DNA of 48,626 bases from Candidatus Cloacimonadota bacterium (GTDB lineage: Bacteria; Muiribacteriota; UBA6191), in contig NVVD01000001.1 in the NCBI GenBank assembly GCA_002402105.1, forward strand, positions 1,809 to 50,434. The letters are read 5' to 3'. The translations under genes were made by a program, and so were the position numbers. Position 1 is the first letter of the stretch. Every line of letters begins with the position of its first letter. This document shows, in pieces, positions 26,718 through 35,119 of the stretch. The notes under the pieces are model-generated. The model had not been told where the DNA came from. It saw only the letters and a list, made by a program, of their open reading frames with translations, and made no database searches.

Positions 26718-27392
26718 ATGTGTTTTGTGACAGAAAAATCTTGGGAACCTTTTTTAAAAGAAGAGTTTTCAAAAAATTACTACTTAGAATTACAAAAATA
26801 CCTATCTTTAGAAAGAAAAATCTATAGTATTTATCCGCCTAAAAATTTATTGTTTGAGGCTTTAAATTTAACCTCATTAGATCAAGTTAAAGTAATCATA
26901 TTGGGTCAAGATCCTTATCATGGAGCGGCTCAGGCTCATGGGTTATGTTTTTCTATATTACCATCAAGCCCGATTCCAAAATCATTAAATAATATTTACA
27001 AAGAATTACAGTCGGACTTATCTTATCCCCCTCCAAATCATGGTAATTTAGAGTCATGGGCAAGGCAGGGGGTTTTGCTTTTAAATACGGTTTTAACTGT
27101 TCGTGAGGGTGAGGCTGGGTCTCATAAAAATCAAGGTTGGGAAATCTTTACAGATAACTTATTGAAAAAACTTTGTCAAAAAAAGAAAAATTTAGTTTTT
27201 GTTTTATGGGGGAAAGATGCTCAAAAAAAAGAGGTTTTACTTCAAGGAGAGCATTATATTATAAAATCGGCTCATCCTTCACCGTTAGCAGCATATAGAG
27301 GATTTTTTGGAAGTAAGCCATTTTCTAAAACAAATTCTTATCTTCAAGAAAAAAAAATAAAAAATATTAACTGGAGGCTTGACGATATTTGA
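26718..27392 (+). CDS. ung: Uracil-DNA glycosylase, family 1
   Basis: Removes uracil from DNA to start base-excision repair. The water-activating loop is GQDPYHGAAQAHG (Asp65, His68), LLLNTVLTV supports the uracil pocket, and the DNA-intercalating/catalytic loop is HPSPLAAYRGF. 224 residues, normal for the family. Last gene of the mutS2-rpoN-yebC-ruvC-ung run; spacing to ruvC is 7 nt. Confidence 0.96.
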   Translation: MCFVTEKSWEPFLKEEFSKNYYLELQKYLSLERKIYSIYPPKNLLFEALNLTSLDQVKVIILGQDPYHGAAQAHGLCFSILPSSPIPKSLNNIYKELQSDLSYPPPNHGNLESWARQGVLLLNTVLTVREGEAGSHKNQGWEIFTDNLLKKLCQKKKNLVFVLWGKDAQKKEVLLQGEHYIIKSAHPSPLAAYRGFFGSKPFSKTNSYLQEKKIKNINWRLDDI

Positions 27393-27518
27393 AAGTAATA
27401 TATACTTAAGGTAGCAGATATTTTGTTTAGTTGAACAAATTATTTGATTGACTAAATAGATATATCTTTTTGCTTTAATTAAAGCTTTTAAGGTTTAGTA
27501 AGATTTAAGGGAGAAAAA

Positions 27519-28808
27519 ATGAAAACATTTATAAATAGTAAAAAGAATCCAATGAGATTACTAGTGATACCTTTTGCGTGTGCAACTCTTTGTACTGTAA
27601 GCTTTGCAGAAAATAATACTAATAGTGGAGATCCATCAGGGAGAGCAGAGCAGGCAAGCAAAAATATTTCGTCTCTTCATGCTCAACAAACCATAGAAGA
27701 AGCAGAGAGGCAAAATAAACTTAGTGCGGGAGTTGCATTAAGTGAGGCTGATGTTTTTGCAAAAATAAGTGCTAATGGTGGAGTGGTCGGAGGACTACCT
27801 TCTACATCAGGAGCGACAGTTGCAAATAATAATTCTAGTTCGACTTCTTCTAATTCAAATGTTGATAATGGGAGTGGTGAAACTTCACCTAAGCCAGTAG
27901 GGAATGAGCGTAGTGCAGTTGATAGAATTCAGCAATACAGAATAGAAACGGATACGTTCAAAAATAGTTTAATTAAAGCAGAAAAAGAAGGTAATGAAGC
28001 AGATATAAAAAAATATACTCAAAAATATAAAATGAGAATGCTTACCTTACAAAAAGTTGAAAATGAACTAAAAGATCACAATAGTAGCTTTGCTGGGAGT
28101 ACAATAAATTCCGCTAAAAATTTAGAAGATTTTATATCTGCTCCAGAGAGAAGTGATATAGTTAAGGAAACATTTAATAAGACTTCAACAGAAACTGATC
28201 AAGTATTTTTAGAGGAGGTTGGATTTCCTAAACAAGAAGGAACTACAAACGACGACTCAACAAATGATCCAAGCGATAATAATGATGATTCAACAAATAA
28301 TAATGGTGATTCAACAACTAATGATGATTCAACAGATGCAACCCCTCCAACATCAGCTGAACCAGATACAAGTGAGGCTACTATAGAAGACTCTTGTGGT
28401 GGCAATTATGGTGGAAGAGATGGGGCTGAAGCTATGTTGAAAAAGTTAAATTCTCCAGAGTGTCAAGCTGCTTTAGCGGCTGACCTAAGCTTAAGAGCAG
28501 AAGCATCTGTTGATCAAGTTATAGCGGGTTTAGCAAAATGGAAAAGTGTCGTTAAATTAAGCAGTAAAAAAATGTTAACAATTAAAGGCATTGGTATTGA
28601 AAACTTAGCAAAATTAGGCATTCATATTTTTGGTGGATTAAGTCAAGCTGATGTAGATTTAAATTTTGCAGATGCTTCAAAGGCTGTTCAAGCACAGCAA
28701 GATGTAAAGGTTACATCAGAAACAGGGGGTGCTGTTCAAGTGGTGGCTCCTGATGCAAATCAAAAGCCTACTGATAAACTTACGAATACAAATGCAGCTA
28801 CAGATTAA
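27519..28808 (+). CDS. Secreted Asp/Ser/Thr-rich protein of unknown function
   Basis: 429 residues with a signal peptide (RLLVIPFACATLCTVSFA, cleavage before ENNT, near residue 30). Residues about 110-130 and 240-290 are low-complexity; the second contains repeated NDDST/GDST units (DNA repeats of GATGATTCAACA at about 28245-28345). A small possibly folded core with two Cys is CGGNYGGRDGAEAMLKKL to CQAAL near 295-320. No family recognised. Ribosome site AAGGGAG upstream. Transcription probably stops at the terminator 28875-28909, so it appears to be a single-gene unit. Confidence 0.7.
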   Translation: MKTFINSKKNPMRLLVIPFACATLCTVSFAENNTNSGDPSGRAEQASKNISSLHAQQTIEEAERQNKLSAGVALSEADVFAKISANGGVVGGLPSTSGATVANNNSSSTSSNSNVDNGSGETSPKPVGNERSAVDRIQQYRIETDTFKNSLIKAEKEGNEADIKKYTQKYKMRMLTLQKVENELKDHNSSFAGSTINSAKNLEDFISAPERSDIVKETFNKTSTETDQVFLEEVGFPKQEGTTNDDSTNDPSDNNDDSTNNNGDSTTNDDSTDATPPTSAEPDTSEATIEDSCGGNYGGRDGAEAMLKKLNSPECQAALAADLSLRAEASVDQVIAGLAKWKSVVKLSSKKMLTIKGIGIENLAKLGIHIFGGLSQADVDLNFADASKAVQAQQDVKVTSETGGAVQVVAPDANQKPTDKLTNTNAATD

Positions 28809-28874
28809 ATAAAAACTATTCCAATATTGAATATCTCTTATTATTAAAATCTTAGATTGATATTCTGATAATAT

Positions 28875-28909
28875 AAAAGACTTAAGTAAAACATTTACTT
28901 AAGTCTTTT
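28875..28909. terminator. Strong intrinsic terminator
   Basis: Perfect 16-bp stem AAAAGACTTAAGTAAA (28875-28890) and its complement (28894-28909) around a 3-nt loop ACA, followed by GTTTTAT. A-rich 5' and T-rich 3' flanks could let it work in both directions. It separates the secreted protein from moeA. Confidence 0.8.
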
Positions 28910-28981
28910 GTTTTATATTCTAAAAAGTTGATGGGTGAGATGTTCTTAAAGTTAGCTATAGATTTCACAACGAAGGTAAAA

Positions 28982-30175
28982 ATGATTACAATAGAAGAAG
29001 CATTAAAAACAATAGATCAATTTATTAATCCTTTAAAATCAAAAAAAATAGATATTATTGATAGCATTGGTTTTTATTTATTTGAAGATATTATAGCAAA
29101 AGAAAATGCTCCATTTTTTAGCAACTCAGGGATGGATGGTTACTGCATAGATTATAAATCTTATAAGTCAGGTCTTAGAGAATATTCACAAAGTTTAGAG
29201 ATTCAAGCTGGTTCTATGACTCAAGTATCTCTAGGGTCAAACACAATTGCCAGAATTTTTACAGGTGCTGCTTTACCTTTAGGTGCTGATACTATAATAA
29301 AACAAGAAGACGTAAAGTTAGTAGATGGTAAAATAATTTTGCCAGAAAAGATCAAACAATATGACTTTGTAAGAGAAGAGGGGAGCGACTTTAAATCAGG
29401 TGAAGTTTTATTGCATAAGGGTGAAAAATTAAATTCAGCAAAAATATCATTATTGGCCTCACAGGGTATTTACCAAATAGAAGTTTTTAAAAAAGCAACA
29501 TTAGCTTATGTTGTATCTGGTAATGAGTTAAAGTTTGAAGGAGATTCTTTAGAGTTTGGTCAAATAAGATCATGCAATGGAGAAATTTTTGAAACAGAGT
29601 TTAAAGATGTTTCTAAATCAATTACAAACCTTGGAGTTGTTAGAGATGATAAAAAATCTGTTAAAGAAAAACTATTACAAGCACAAAACTATGATTTGTT
29701 TTTAATATCAGGAGGGGCCTCTGTTGGTGAATATGATTTTACTAAAGAGGTGTTACTAGAGTTAGGTTATAAAATACATTTTCAAAAAGTAGCAATTAGA
29801 CCAGGAAAACCAGTAGTTTTTGCAACAAAAGGAGATACAATTGTATTTGGAGTGCCTGGAAACCCTGTGTCAACCTTTGTTGCAAGTAAAATATTTTTGA
29901 AATATGCTCTTGTTGCCTTTTGTGGAAGTAGGCTAAAAAACCATTTTTTTAAGGTTAAATTGGGTAATACAATAAAAAAATCTTCTTTATTTGAATTTTA
30001 TTATCGTGGAAACCTCATAGAAGAGAGCAATCAGACCGTTGTATATACTGATATAAATCAAAGTTCTGGTGCTTTAGGAGCATTAGCACAAGCCGACTGT
30101 CTTGTTAGAGTGCCTATAGGGGTAGAAAAAGTGGAGTCTGGTGATCTTATAGAAGTAATGATGATTAGTGAATAG
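28982..30175 (+). CDS. moeA: Molybdopterin molybdenumtransferase MoeA
   Basis: Inserts molybdate into adenylylated molybdopterin, the last step of molybdenum cofactor synthesis. Features include NSGMDGYCID near residue 46, RIFTGAALPLGADTIIKQED near 85-105, REEGSDFKSGE, SGNEL, ISGGASVGEYDF and KVAIRPGKPVVFA, VFGVPGNPVSTFV. The ATG at 28982 is preferred: GAAGG lies 6 nt before it and the protein then begins MITIEEAL as in the family; a TTG at 28928 adds 18 extra residues. No other cofactor genes are nearby. The CxxCH protein gene follows by 15 nt. Confidence 0.94.
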   Translation: MITIEEALKTIDQFINPLKSKKIDIIDSIGFYLFEDIIAKENAPFFSNSGMDGYCIDYKSYKSGLREYSQSLEIQAGSMTQVSLGSNTIARIFTGAALPLGADTIIKQEDVKLVDGKIILPEKIKQYDFVREEGSDFKSGEVLLHKGEKLNSAKISLLASQGIYQIEVFKKATLAYVVSGNELKFEGDSLEFGQIRSCNGEIFETEFKDVSKSITNLGVVRDDKKSVKEKLLQAQNYDLFLISGGASVGEYDFTKEVLLELGYKIHFQKVAIRPGKPVVFATKGDTIVFGVPGNPVSTFVASKIFLKYALVAFCGSRLKNHFFKVKLGNTIKKSSLFEFYYRGNLIEESNQTVVYTDINQSSGALGALAQADCLVRVPIGVEKVESGDLIEVMMISE

Positions 30176-30190
30176 AAGTAAGGATATGTC

Positions 30191-32143
30191 ATGAAACGCT
30201 TTTTGGCCTTCATTGTATTGGTTTTAAATATTTCTCAGTCTGTGGCTACAATTGAATATGCAAAAAGAGAAAAAAAGTCTTGTATTCATTGTCACTTTAC
30301 ACCTCGTGGAGGTCCTAGAAACTTTCTTGGGCATTATTATTCTAAAAATGGCTATTCATTTAGAGATACTATTTATGGTCGGCCTAGTTTTGAGAAACGA
30401 GCTCCTCTCCCAGAAGATATTTCTTTCAAAAGACCAACAGCTGAAGGTAGATTAGTTCAAAATCAATTAGAAATTTTAAAATCAATTCATTATAGGGTTT
30501 TTAGTGGACCAAACTATTATGCAGGGGCTCAATTGGTGGCTTCTGGTAAGTCTTTCACAAGAAAGTTAGACTTAGCTGGTATTGCTTACAATAAAAACCT
30601 AGAAGAAATGCTTGTTCGAGAGTTTTTTGGAATGGGACAATATCATATCAAGACTCTTGCTTTAAACTCAGGAATGGGACTTTTAATGGATAATGGGCCA
30701 TTGGTTCATTTAAAATCAAGAAATCATAAAGTAGATCCATCTCTTTATTTACAAAAACGAATGGATTTTTTTAAAAAAGCAGCAGGTTATACTGGTAGTG
30801 AAAAATATTCTCCTTTATATGCTGAATTTACTTCTGGTGATCCACATTATACTAAACAACCAAACTTTAAAGATGGTACAAATCAAACATGGAACCCTAA
30901 AGATTTTGATAAAACAGTAAGTACAGAGTCTCTTGGAATGGGAATTTATGCGAAGTCAATGCTTGCAAGACAGTATTTGGATAATGTGAACTCTAAGGGG
31001 GTTGGAGTTTCTCCAAAAGCTGGATATTTAGGGCAAATTTTATTTTATGAAGCAATTAATACAATGCTTTGGATTAGATATGGCTTAGGATTTGATGGGG
31101 CAAACTTTAAGGCTTTTCCACCTGATTACTATGATACCCGTCAACTTATGTATTTGCCTCATAAGTTAGTGATTGAATTTGAAAAAGATAAACTGATACC
31201 AAAGAGCTATTATGTAAAAGAGAGATTGAGCCATTTACGTGATTTATCAGCAGTTTTATTAGGAGCTTCTGAGTTTTATGGTGCATCAGACCCACACAAG
31301 TTATCTCTTCAAAAAGTATTTGGAAATGGTCCAGATGATTCAAAAGATTTTCCATTTTCTTATAATTCTAGGTTTCTAGCAAAAGAACTCGTATTGATTT
31401 GTTTGAAAAATATCGAAATGCTTCACTTTGATAAAAGACATGGTGCTGTTTATTCAACAGCTACTTTAGTAAAACCAATTAAATTTATTAAAACTAGAGA
31501 TTTAGCATTTACTCTTCAAGCATTATCTAAGACTTTTAAATACTTTTATGAAGATACTGAAATCAGATATGTAACAGGTAATTTAATTTATGCTATATCA
31601 CAGTTTTTAGTGCAAAACCTACAAGCAATTGATGGTGGAGTTGCTAATAGTTTTGATGTTGTAAGGTTAAATGGTGATTTTTTAAATAGAACATTAGAAG
31701 ATCAAGCTCTTACTGTACATGGCTTATTAGAGGCATTTAAAGTTACAAGAGAAGCAAGAGTTTTTAGAGCGGCGATTAGAGCTTATGAGTTTATGGTTAA
31801 CAAACTGTGGGATGAAAAGTTAAATACCTTTAAAACTCACGAAGAGTCATTAATATTAAAAATTACTCCCGAAAACTTTGGTGCTACTATTGGAGCTCTT
31901 AGAGAGGTTACTTTAGCAACAGGAGATTTAAGAACATTTGCCTATTTGTTAGCATACTTTGAAGGAATCATGAAAAATTACTCCTTACAATTAAGTGAGC
32001 TATCATTTACGGGTGAAAAAATAGATGATATTAAAGACTCTGATGGAGATAATATTTTGCAGGCTGATAAAGCTGATGGCAAGTTTGGAATAGCACCTGT
32101 ATTAGCTAAAGAAGTACAAGTAGAGCCAATTGTTAAATGGTAG
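30191..32143 (+). CDS. Exported CxxCH protein with helical-barrel-like C-terminus
   Basis: 650 residues. Signal peptide (KRFLAFIVLVLNISQSVA), then one c-type haem motif C31-IHC-H35 followed by RGGPRNFLGHYY, so it is probably a periplasmic monohaem cytochrome. Residues about 230-610 are helix-rich with repeated patterns such as ALTVHGLLEAFKVTREARVF and RTFAYLLAYFEGIMK, resembling six-hairpin (alpha/alpha) barrels of the YyaL/GH-like type. Near the C-terminus DSDGDNILQADKADG looks like a calcium-binding loop. No family name is certain. It follows moeA by 15 nt, so the two are likely co-transcribed, which hints at a molybdenum-linked redox role (inference only). Confidence 0.65.
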   Translation: MKRFLAFIVLVLNISQSVATIEYAKREKKSCIHCHFTPRGGPRNFLGHYYSKNGYSFRDTIYGRPSFEKRAPLPEDISFKRPTAEGRLVQNQLEILKSIHYRVFSGPNYYAGAQLVASGKSFTRKLDLAGIAYNKNLEEMLVREFFGMGQYHIKTLALNSGMGLLMDNGPLVHLKSRNHKVDPSLYLQKRMDFFKKAAGYTGSEKYSPLYAEFTSGDPHYTKQPNFKDGTNQTWNPKDFDKTVSTESLGMGIYAKSMLARQYLDNVNSKGVGVSPKAGYLGQILFYEAINTMLWIRYGLGFDGANFKAFPPDYYDTRQLMYLPHKLVIEFEKDKLIPKSYYVKERLSHLRDLSAVLLGASEFYGASDPHKLSLQKVFGNGPDDSKDFPFSYNSRFLAKELVLICLKNIEMLHFDKRHGAVYSTATLVKPIKFIKTRDLAFTLQALSKTFKYFYEDTEIRYVTGNLIYAISQFLVQNLQAIDGGVANSFDVVRLNGDFLNRTLEDQALTVHGLLEAFKVTREARVFRAAIRAYEFMVNKLWDEKLNTFKTHEESLILKITPENFGATIGALREVTLATGDLRTFAYLLAYFEGIMKNYSLQLSELSFTGEKIDDIKDSDGDNILQADKADGKFGIAPVLAKEVQVEPIVKW

Positions 32144-32146
32144 AAA

Positions 32147-32163
32147 AGGGGACTAAGTCCTTT
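32147..32163. terminator. Hairpin between convergent genes
   Basis: AGGGGAC (32147-32153) can pair with GTCCTTT (32157-32163), including two G-T pairs, around loop TAA. It lies between the CxxCH gene end and flgA end. No long T-run follows, so terminator activity is uncertain. Confidence 0.35.
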
Positions 32164-32182
32164 AGGAATTTAAACTAAATAT

Positions 32183-33133
32183 TTAAAAGTCGATTTCGAC
32201 TTGTCTTGCATTAATAATAGTAGCTAGGTACTTTTTACGAGTTAACGGAAATAAAACCATTATTTTATCTCCGATTTTCCCATTTTGTAGGGAGATAACT
32301 TCCATTTCAATCCTAAGATTGGTTTTCTTAATAATTCCTTTTAATTTTTGCCTTGTTTTAATGATATTTTTATAAGAAATATGAATTTTAGAAAGAATGC
32401 TTCCTTTTTTAATTCTTCTTTTGAGCTTAAGTTGGTTGAGTCGGCTAATATCTTGAACTGGTAGAGGTCTACTCTTTTCAGAAATATACATCTCTTGAGG
32501 TATAATAAATTGAGCTGAAAGATTTTCTCCTCGTTCAAGTGTTTTTGTACTTACTAGTACAAATTGCTTGTATAAAATTTGAAATTGAATAAAAAATTGT
32601 TTTTTTTGTTTACCATCAATATATAGTTTTATTTTTACTAAATTAGAGGAAGACTTTTGAAAATCAAACTCTAAGTGATAATCATTTTCAGGTAGTTGTA
32701 TATTTTTTGGAGGATTTAAAACTTTAATTTTAGAACTTTTGGGGGTTTGTAGGTAATCTCGCAGTCTTTTTTTTATTAAAGTAGTAAAGTCAGAGGTATT
32801 AAAATTTTTAATTTTAGGTCTTATAATTATTTTATCATGTCCTGTAAGATAGAGCTCTATGTGGGGGTAAAACTGTCTCCATTTATTAATTAGATAGCTT
32901 CGCTTTAGAGTAACAGCAGGACTTGAAAGAAATATTTTCCCAAGAGTTAATTGTTCCATTTTTTTTAAGATAAAAGAGCTTTGTTGAGAGTTGATACAAC
33001 TGAGATTTCCGAGTGAAGAAAATCTAATAAACCCTTCTGCTAGTTGTATATTTTTATGTAATAAAAAATGGCATTGACCATATACTTTCAAACAAAAAAT
33101 AAAGGATAATATAATAATTTGTATGGTTCTCAT
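32183..33133 (-). CDS. flgA: Flagellar basal body P-ring formation protein FlgA
   Basis: Periplasmic chaperone for P-ring (FlgI) assembly. Signal peptide (IQIIILSFIFCLKVYG), then a variable N-terminal part. A SAF-like domain runs from about residue 195 (TLERGENLSAQFI ... RRIKKGSILSKIHI), followed by the FlgA C-terminus ISLQNGKIGDKIMVLFPLTRKKYLATII. 316 residues, longer than E. coli FlgA (219) but normal for many other bacteria. It implies an outer-membrane flagellum. No other flagellar structural gene adjoins it, so it is an orphan here. It is divergent from the small protein at 33205. Confidence 0.8.
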   Translation of the reverse strand: MRTIQIIILSFIFCLKVYGQCHFLLHKNIQLAEGFIRFSSLGNLSCINSQQSSFILKKMEQLTLGKIFLSSPAVTLKRSYLINKWRQFYPHIELYLTGHDKIIIRPKIKNFNTSDFTTLIKKRLRDYLQTPKSSKIKVLNPPKNIQLPENDYHLEFDFQKSSSNLVKIKLYIDGKQKKQFFIQFQILYKQFVLVSTKTLERGENLSAQFIIPQEMYISEKSRPLPVQDISRLNQLKLKRRIKKGSILSKIHISYKNIIKTRQKLKGIIKKTNLRIEMEVISLQNGKIGDKIMVLFPLTRKKYLATIINARQVEIDF

Positions 33134-33204
33134 AAGTTGTTATTGTATCATAAAGTAATTTTATGAGATAGTTTGACGAAAATTAAATAGACATTGAGGT
33201 TTAA

Positions 33205-33705
33205 TTGTTTACTTTAAAGAAAATATTGTGGTTTTGCGTGGTTATTATTCTATTTGGAATTTCTTTTTTTTATAAAAATTATGTAGCAATTGATTCAAAA
33301 ATATTAAGTGCTTTTGAAAAAAGAGATCAGACTCTATTACGAAATTGTTTTTTAAATGAAAATAATAACTGGTATCAAAAAACAAAAAGCGTCGAGTTTT
33401 ATTTTAGTTTATCTTGTGATAAAGAAGACTTGTTTTTACAAAAAATATTAAAATCACCGATTCATCAAAATCGTTTATCATTATTTGAAGGTTGCTTTAC
33501 AAAAAAAAATAATAGCTATTTGATAGCAAGAGGGATTAACGACTCTTATTCTTATGTAAGGTTTATTAATTTGAAATATATGGAGAAGCTTTCTTTGTCA
33601 AAAGACTATCAAAAAGATTTGAAAAGTATTATAAAAAATGACTCTTCATCGATGGTAAAAAATCAAGCACTTAAGCTAATATTAAATATAAAAAAGAATG
33701 AGTAA
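33205..33705 (+). CDS. Small membrane-anchored protein of unknown function
   Basis: 166 residues. N-terminal transmembrane anchor (ILWFCVVIILFGISFFY, residues 7-23), then a soluble part with repeated helix-like blocks and lengths suggesting a HEAT-like repeat (DSYSYVRFINLKYMEKL, DSSSMVKNQALKLILNI). Cys48, Cys70 and Cys92 could pair outside the cytoplasm. The start TTG 33205 is supported by GAGG at 33195-33198, 6 nt upstream, and no ATG is near. Unknown family. Confidence 0.6.
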   Translation: MFTLKKILWFCVVIILFGISFFYKNYVAIDSKILSAFEKRDQTLLRNCFLNENNNWYQKTKSVEFYFSLSCDKEDLFLQKILKSPIHQNRLSLFEGCFTKKNNSYLIARGINDSYSYVRFINLKYMEKLSLSKDYQKDLKSIIKNDSSSMVKNQALKLILNIKKNE

Positions 33706-33874
33706 AAATTTTCATCTTTCAAAGCTCCTTTGAAGCGCCTAGTTAGACTCGTTGTAACGATAAGGATGACATTTGTTTGAAGATAGGATTGCTTGAAATA
33801 ATGGTAATGATATGGAGGATGACTTTGTTTTTGAAAGTTTTTTTAAGGTATAATAGAGTCGACTTATTTAAAGT

Positions 33875-34012
33875 TTGATTATTACTATCCTAAAAACCTT
33901 CCTAATATTAACATATCTTTGTAGTCTTCCTTTAGCATTTTTAGGACTTGTGGATATGGGGTATACTGCAAAGGGTTTATCAATAAAGTATGGTCATCTT
34001 CTAAATAATTAA
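33875..34012 (+). pseudogene. Signal-peptide fragment of a broken secreted protein gene
   Basis: From TTG 33875 the frame encodes 45 residues: hydrophobic IITILKTFLILTYLCSLPLA, then FLGLVDMGYTAKGLSIKYG, then a stop at 34010-34012. The sequence after the cleavage site (G-L-V-D-M) resembles the start of OmpH/Skp periplasmic chaperones (I-G-x-V-D-M), and helix-like fragments in another frame follow downstream. It could alternatively be a real small secreted peptide. A TATAAT sits 21 nt upstream. Confidence 0.4.
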
Positions 34013-34184
34013 ATTTTTTCATCAACAATAGAATTTGTACCATCAGAAAATTAAATTACCAAAGAGCAAATGGCTGGAAACCGTATTTTTCATAAATTTC
34101 TAGTCTTCAAAAAGTCCTGATTTATTCAAATTTAAACATGCAATCAATAAGATAAGTTCAAAAGATTTTATCATCAAAGTACAG

Positions 34185-34214
34185 TATTTTCGTATGCTGT
34201 ATCATACGAAAATA
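34185..34214. repeat. 12-bp perfect inverted repeat with 6-nt loop
   Basis: TATTTTCGTATG (34185-34196), loop CTGTAT, CATACGAAAATA (34203-34214). The stem is perfect but lacks a following T-run, so it is not a standard terminator. It lies inside the decayed region. Confidence 0.6.
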
Positions 34215-34468
34215 GGCTCAGGATCTAGCTATTGATTTTAATAAAGCAAAGTCAGATGCAAATAGTAGAGTTTTAAATACTAAACAAAACTTAATCATTT
34301 ACAAGAAGAACCTTTAAAAAATAAGATAACTGGAGAAAAATAAACTTTATTTTTATTTTCATTTTCACTTGTATCAAAAATAGTAAAAAGCTAATATTTG
34401 AGGAAGTTCAAACAGTTAAAAACTTAGTTGTGCAGAATAAATATTGAATTTTATTAAAAAGGAAAATT

Positions 34469-35119
34469 ATGGAATTAATAGGAATACGTATATCACCATT
34501 TGTTAGAAAAGTTAGGCTTGTTTTAGCAGAAAAAAAATTAGATTATACAATCAAAGATTGGGCTCCATTTTCATTGCCAGATAATTATAAAGAGGACTAT
34601 CACCCAATGGGTAAGATACCTCTTTTAGTTGATGGAGATTTAAAATTACCCGACTCTTCTGCTATTTGTACTTATTTAGAGGCAAAATACCCCGAAATTT
34701 CGATTTTTCCAAAAAAACCCGAAGCATTAGGAACAGCGTTATGGTTTGAAGAGTATGCTGACACTCAAATAGCAACGAACCTAACTTTTGCAATCTTTTT
34801 TGAAAGAGTAGTTAAACCAAAATATTTAGATACACCAACAGATCAAAAAGTTGTAGATAATGCAATTGAAAACGAAATTCCTCCAATGTTTGATTATTTA
34901 AATAGTGCATTAGAGAAATCTAAATTTTTAGCCGGAGATGATTACTCTATAGCTGATTTTTCTATTTGTACTCATTTTGTAAATGTAGGATATGCCAATT
35001 ACTTTATTGATAAAGAGAGATGGCCAAAATTAGCCGAATATTTTGAGAGAGTAAAAACTATTCCTTCTTTTAAAGAAATTTTAGAAGATGAAATAAAATT
35101 TTTAGCAGAAAATAATTAG
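34469..35119 (+). CDS. Glutathione S-transferase
   Basis: 216-residue cytosolic GST. Thioredoxin-fold N-terminus with likely catalytic Ser in IRISPFVRKVRLVL, the cis-Pro and glutathione-binding GKIPLLVDGDLKLPDSSAIC, then an all-helical domain with FLAGDDYSIADFSIC (N-capping box). A well placed AAGGA lies 7 nt before the ATG. The last 4 nt overlap the convergent LD-carboxypeptidase end. Probable electrophile detoxification; substrate unknown. Confidence 0.9.
   Translation: MELIGIRISPFVRKVRLVLAEKKLDYTIKDWAPFSLPDNYKEDYHPMGKIPLLVDGDLKLPDSSAICTYLEAKYPEISIFPKKPEALGTALWFEEYADTQIATNLTFAIFFERVVKPKYLDTPTDQKVVDNAIENEIPPMFDYLNSALEKSKFLAGDDYSIADFSICTHFVNVGYANYFIDKERWPKLAEYFERVKTIPSFKEILEDEIKFLAENN

Larger units (their letters stand above)
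33706..34468. other. Gene-poor region of about 760 bp, likely decayed coding sequence
   Basis: No frame stays open long in this stretch, yet it holds protein-like fragments in several frames: NDMEDDFVFESFFKV followed by two stops (to about 33850), the signal-peptide ORF at 33875-34012, and DLAIDFNKAKSDANSRVLNT followed by a short tail and stop (about 34230-34320). The mix of frames looks like an old coding region broken by indels. A TATAAT box lies at 33849-33854. The flanks are normal genes. Confidence 0.5.

Noticed and set aside
33718..33734. TTCAAAG-CTC-CTTTGAA hairpin after the membrane-anchored protein
   Set aside because: Short 7-bp stem with no T-run after it; not enough for a terminator call.
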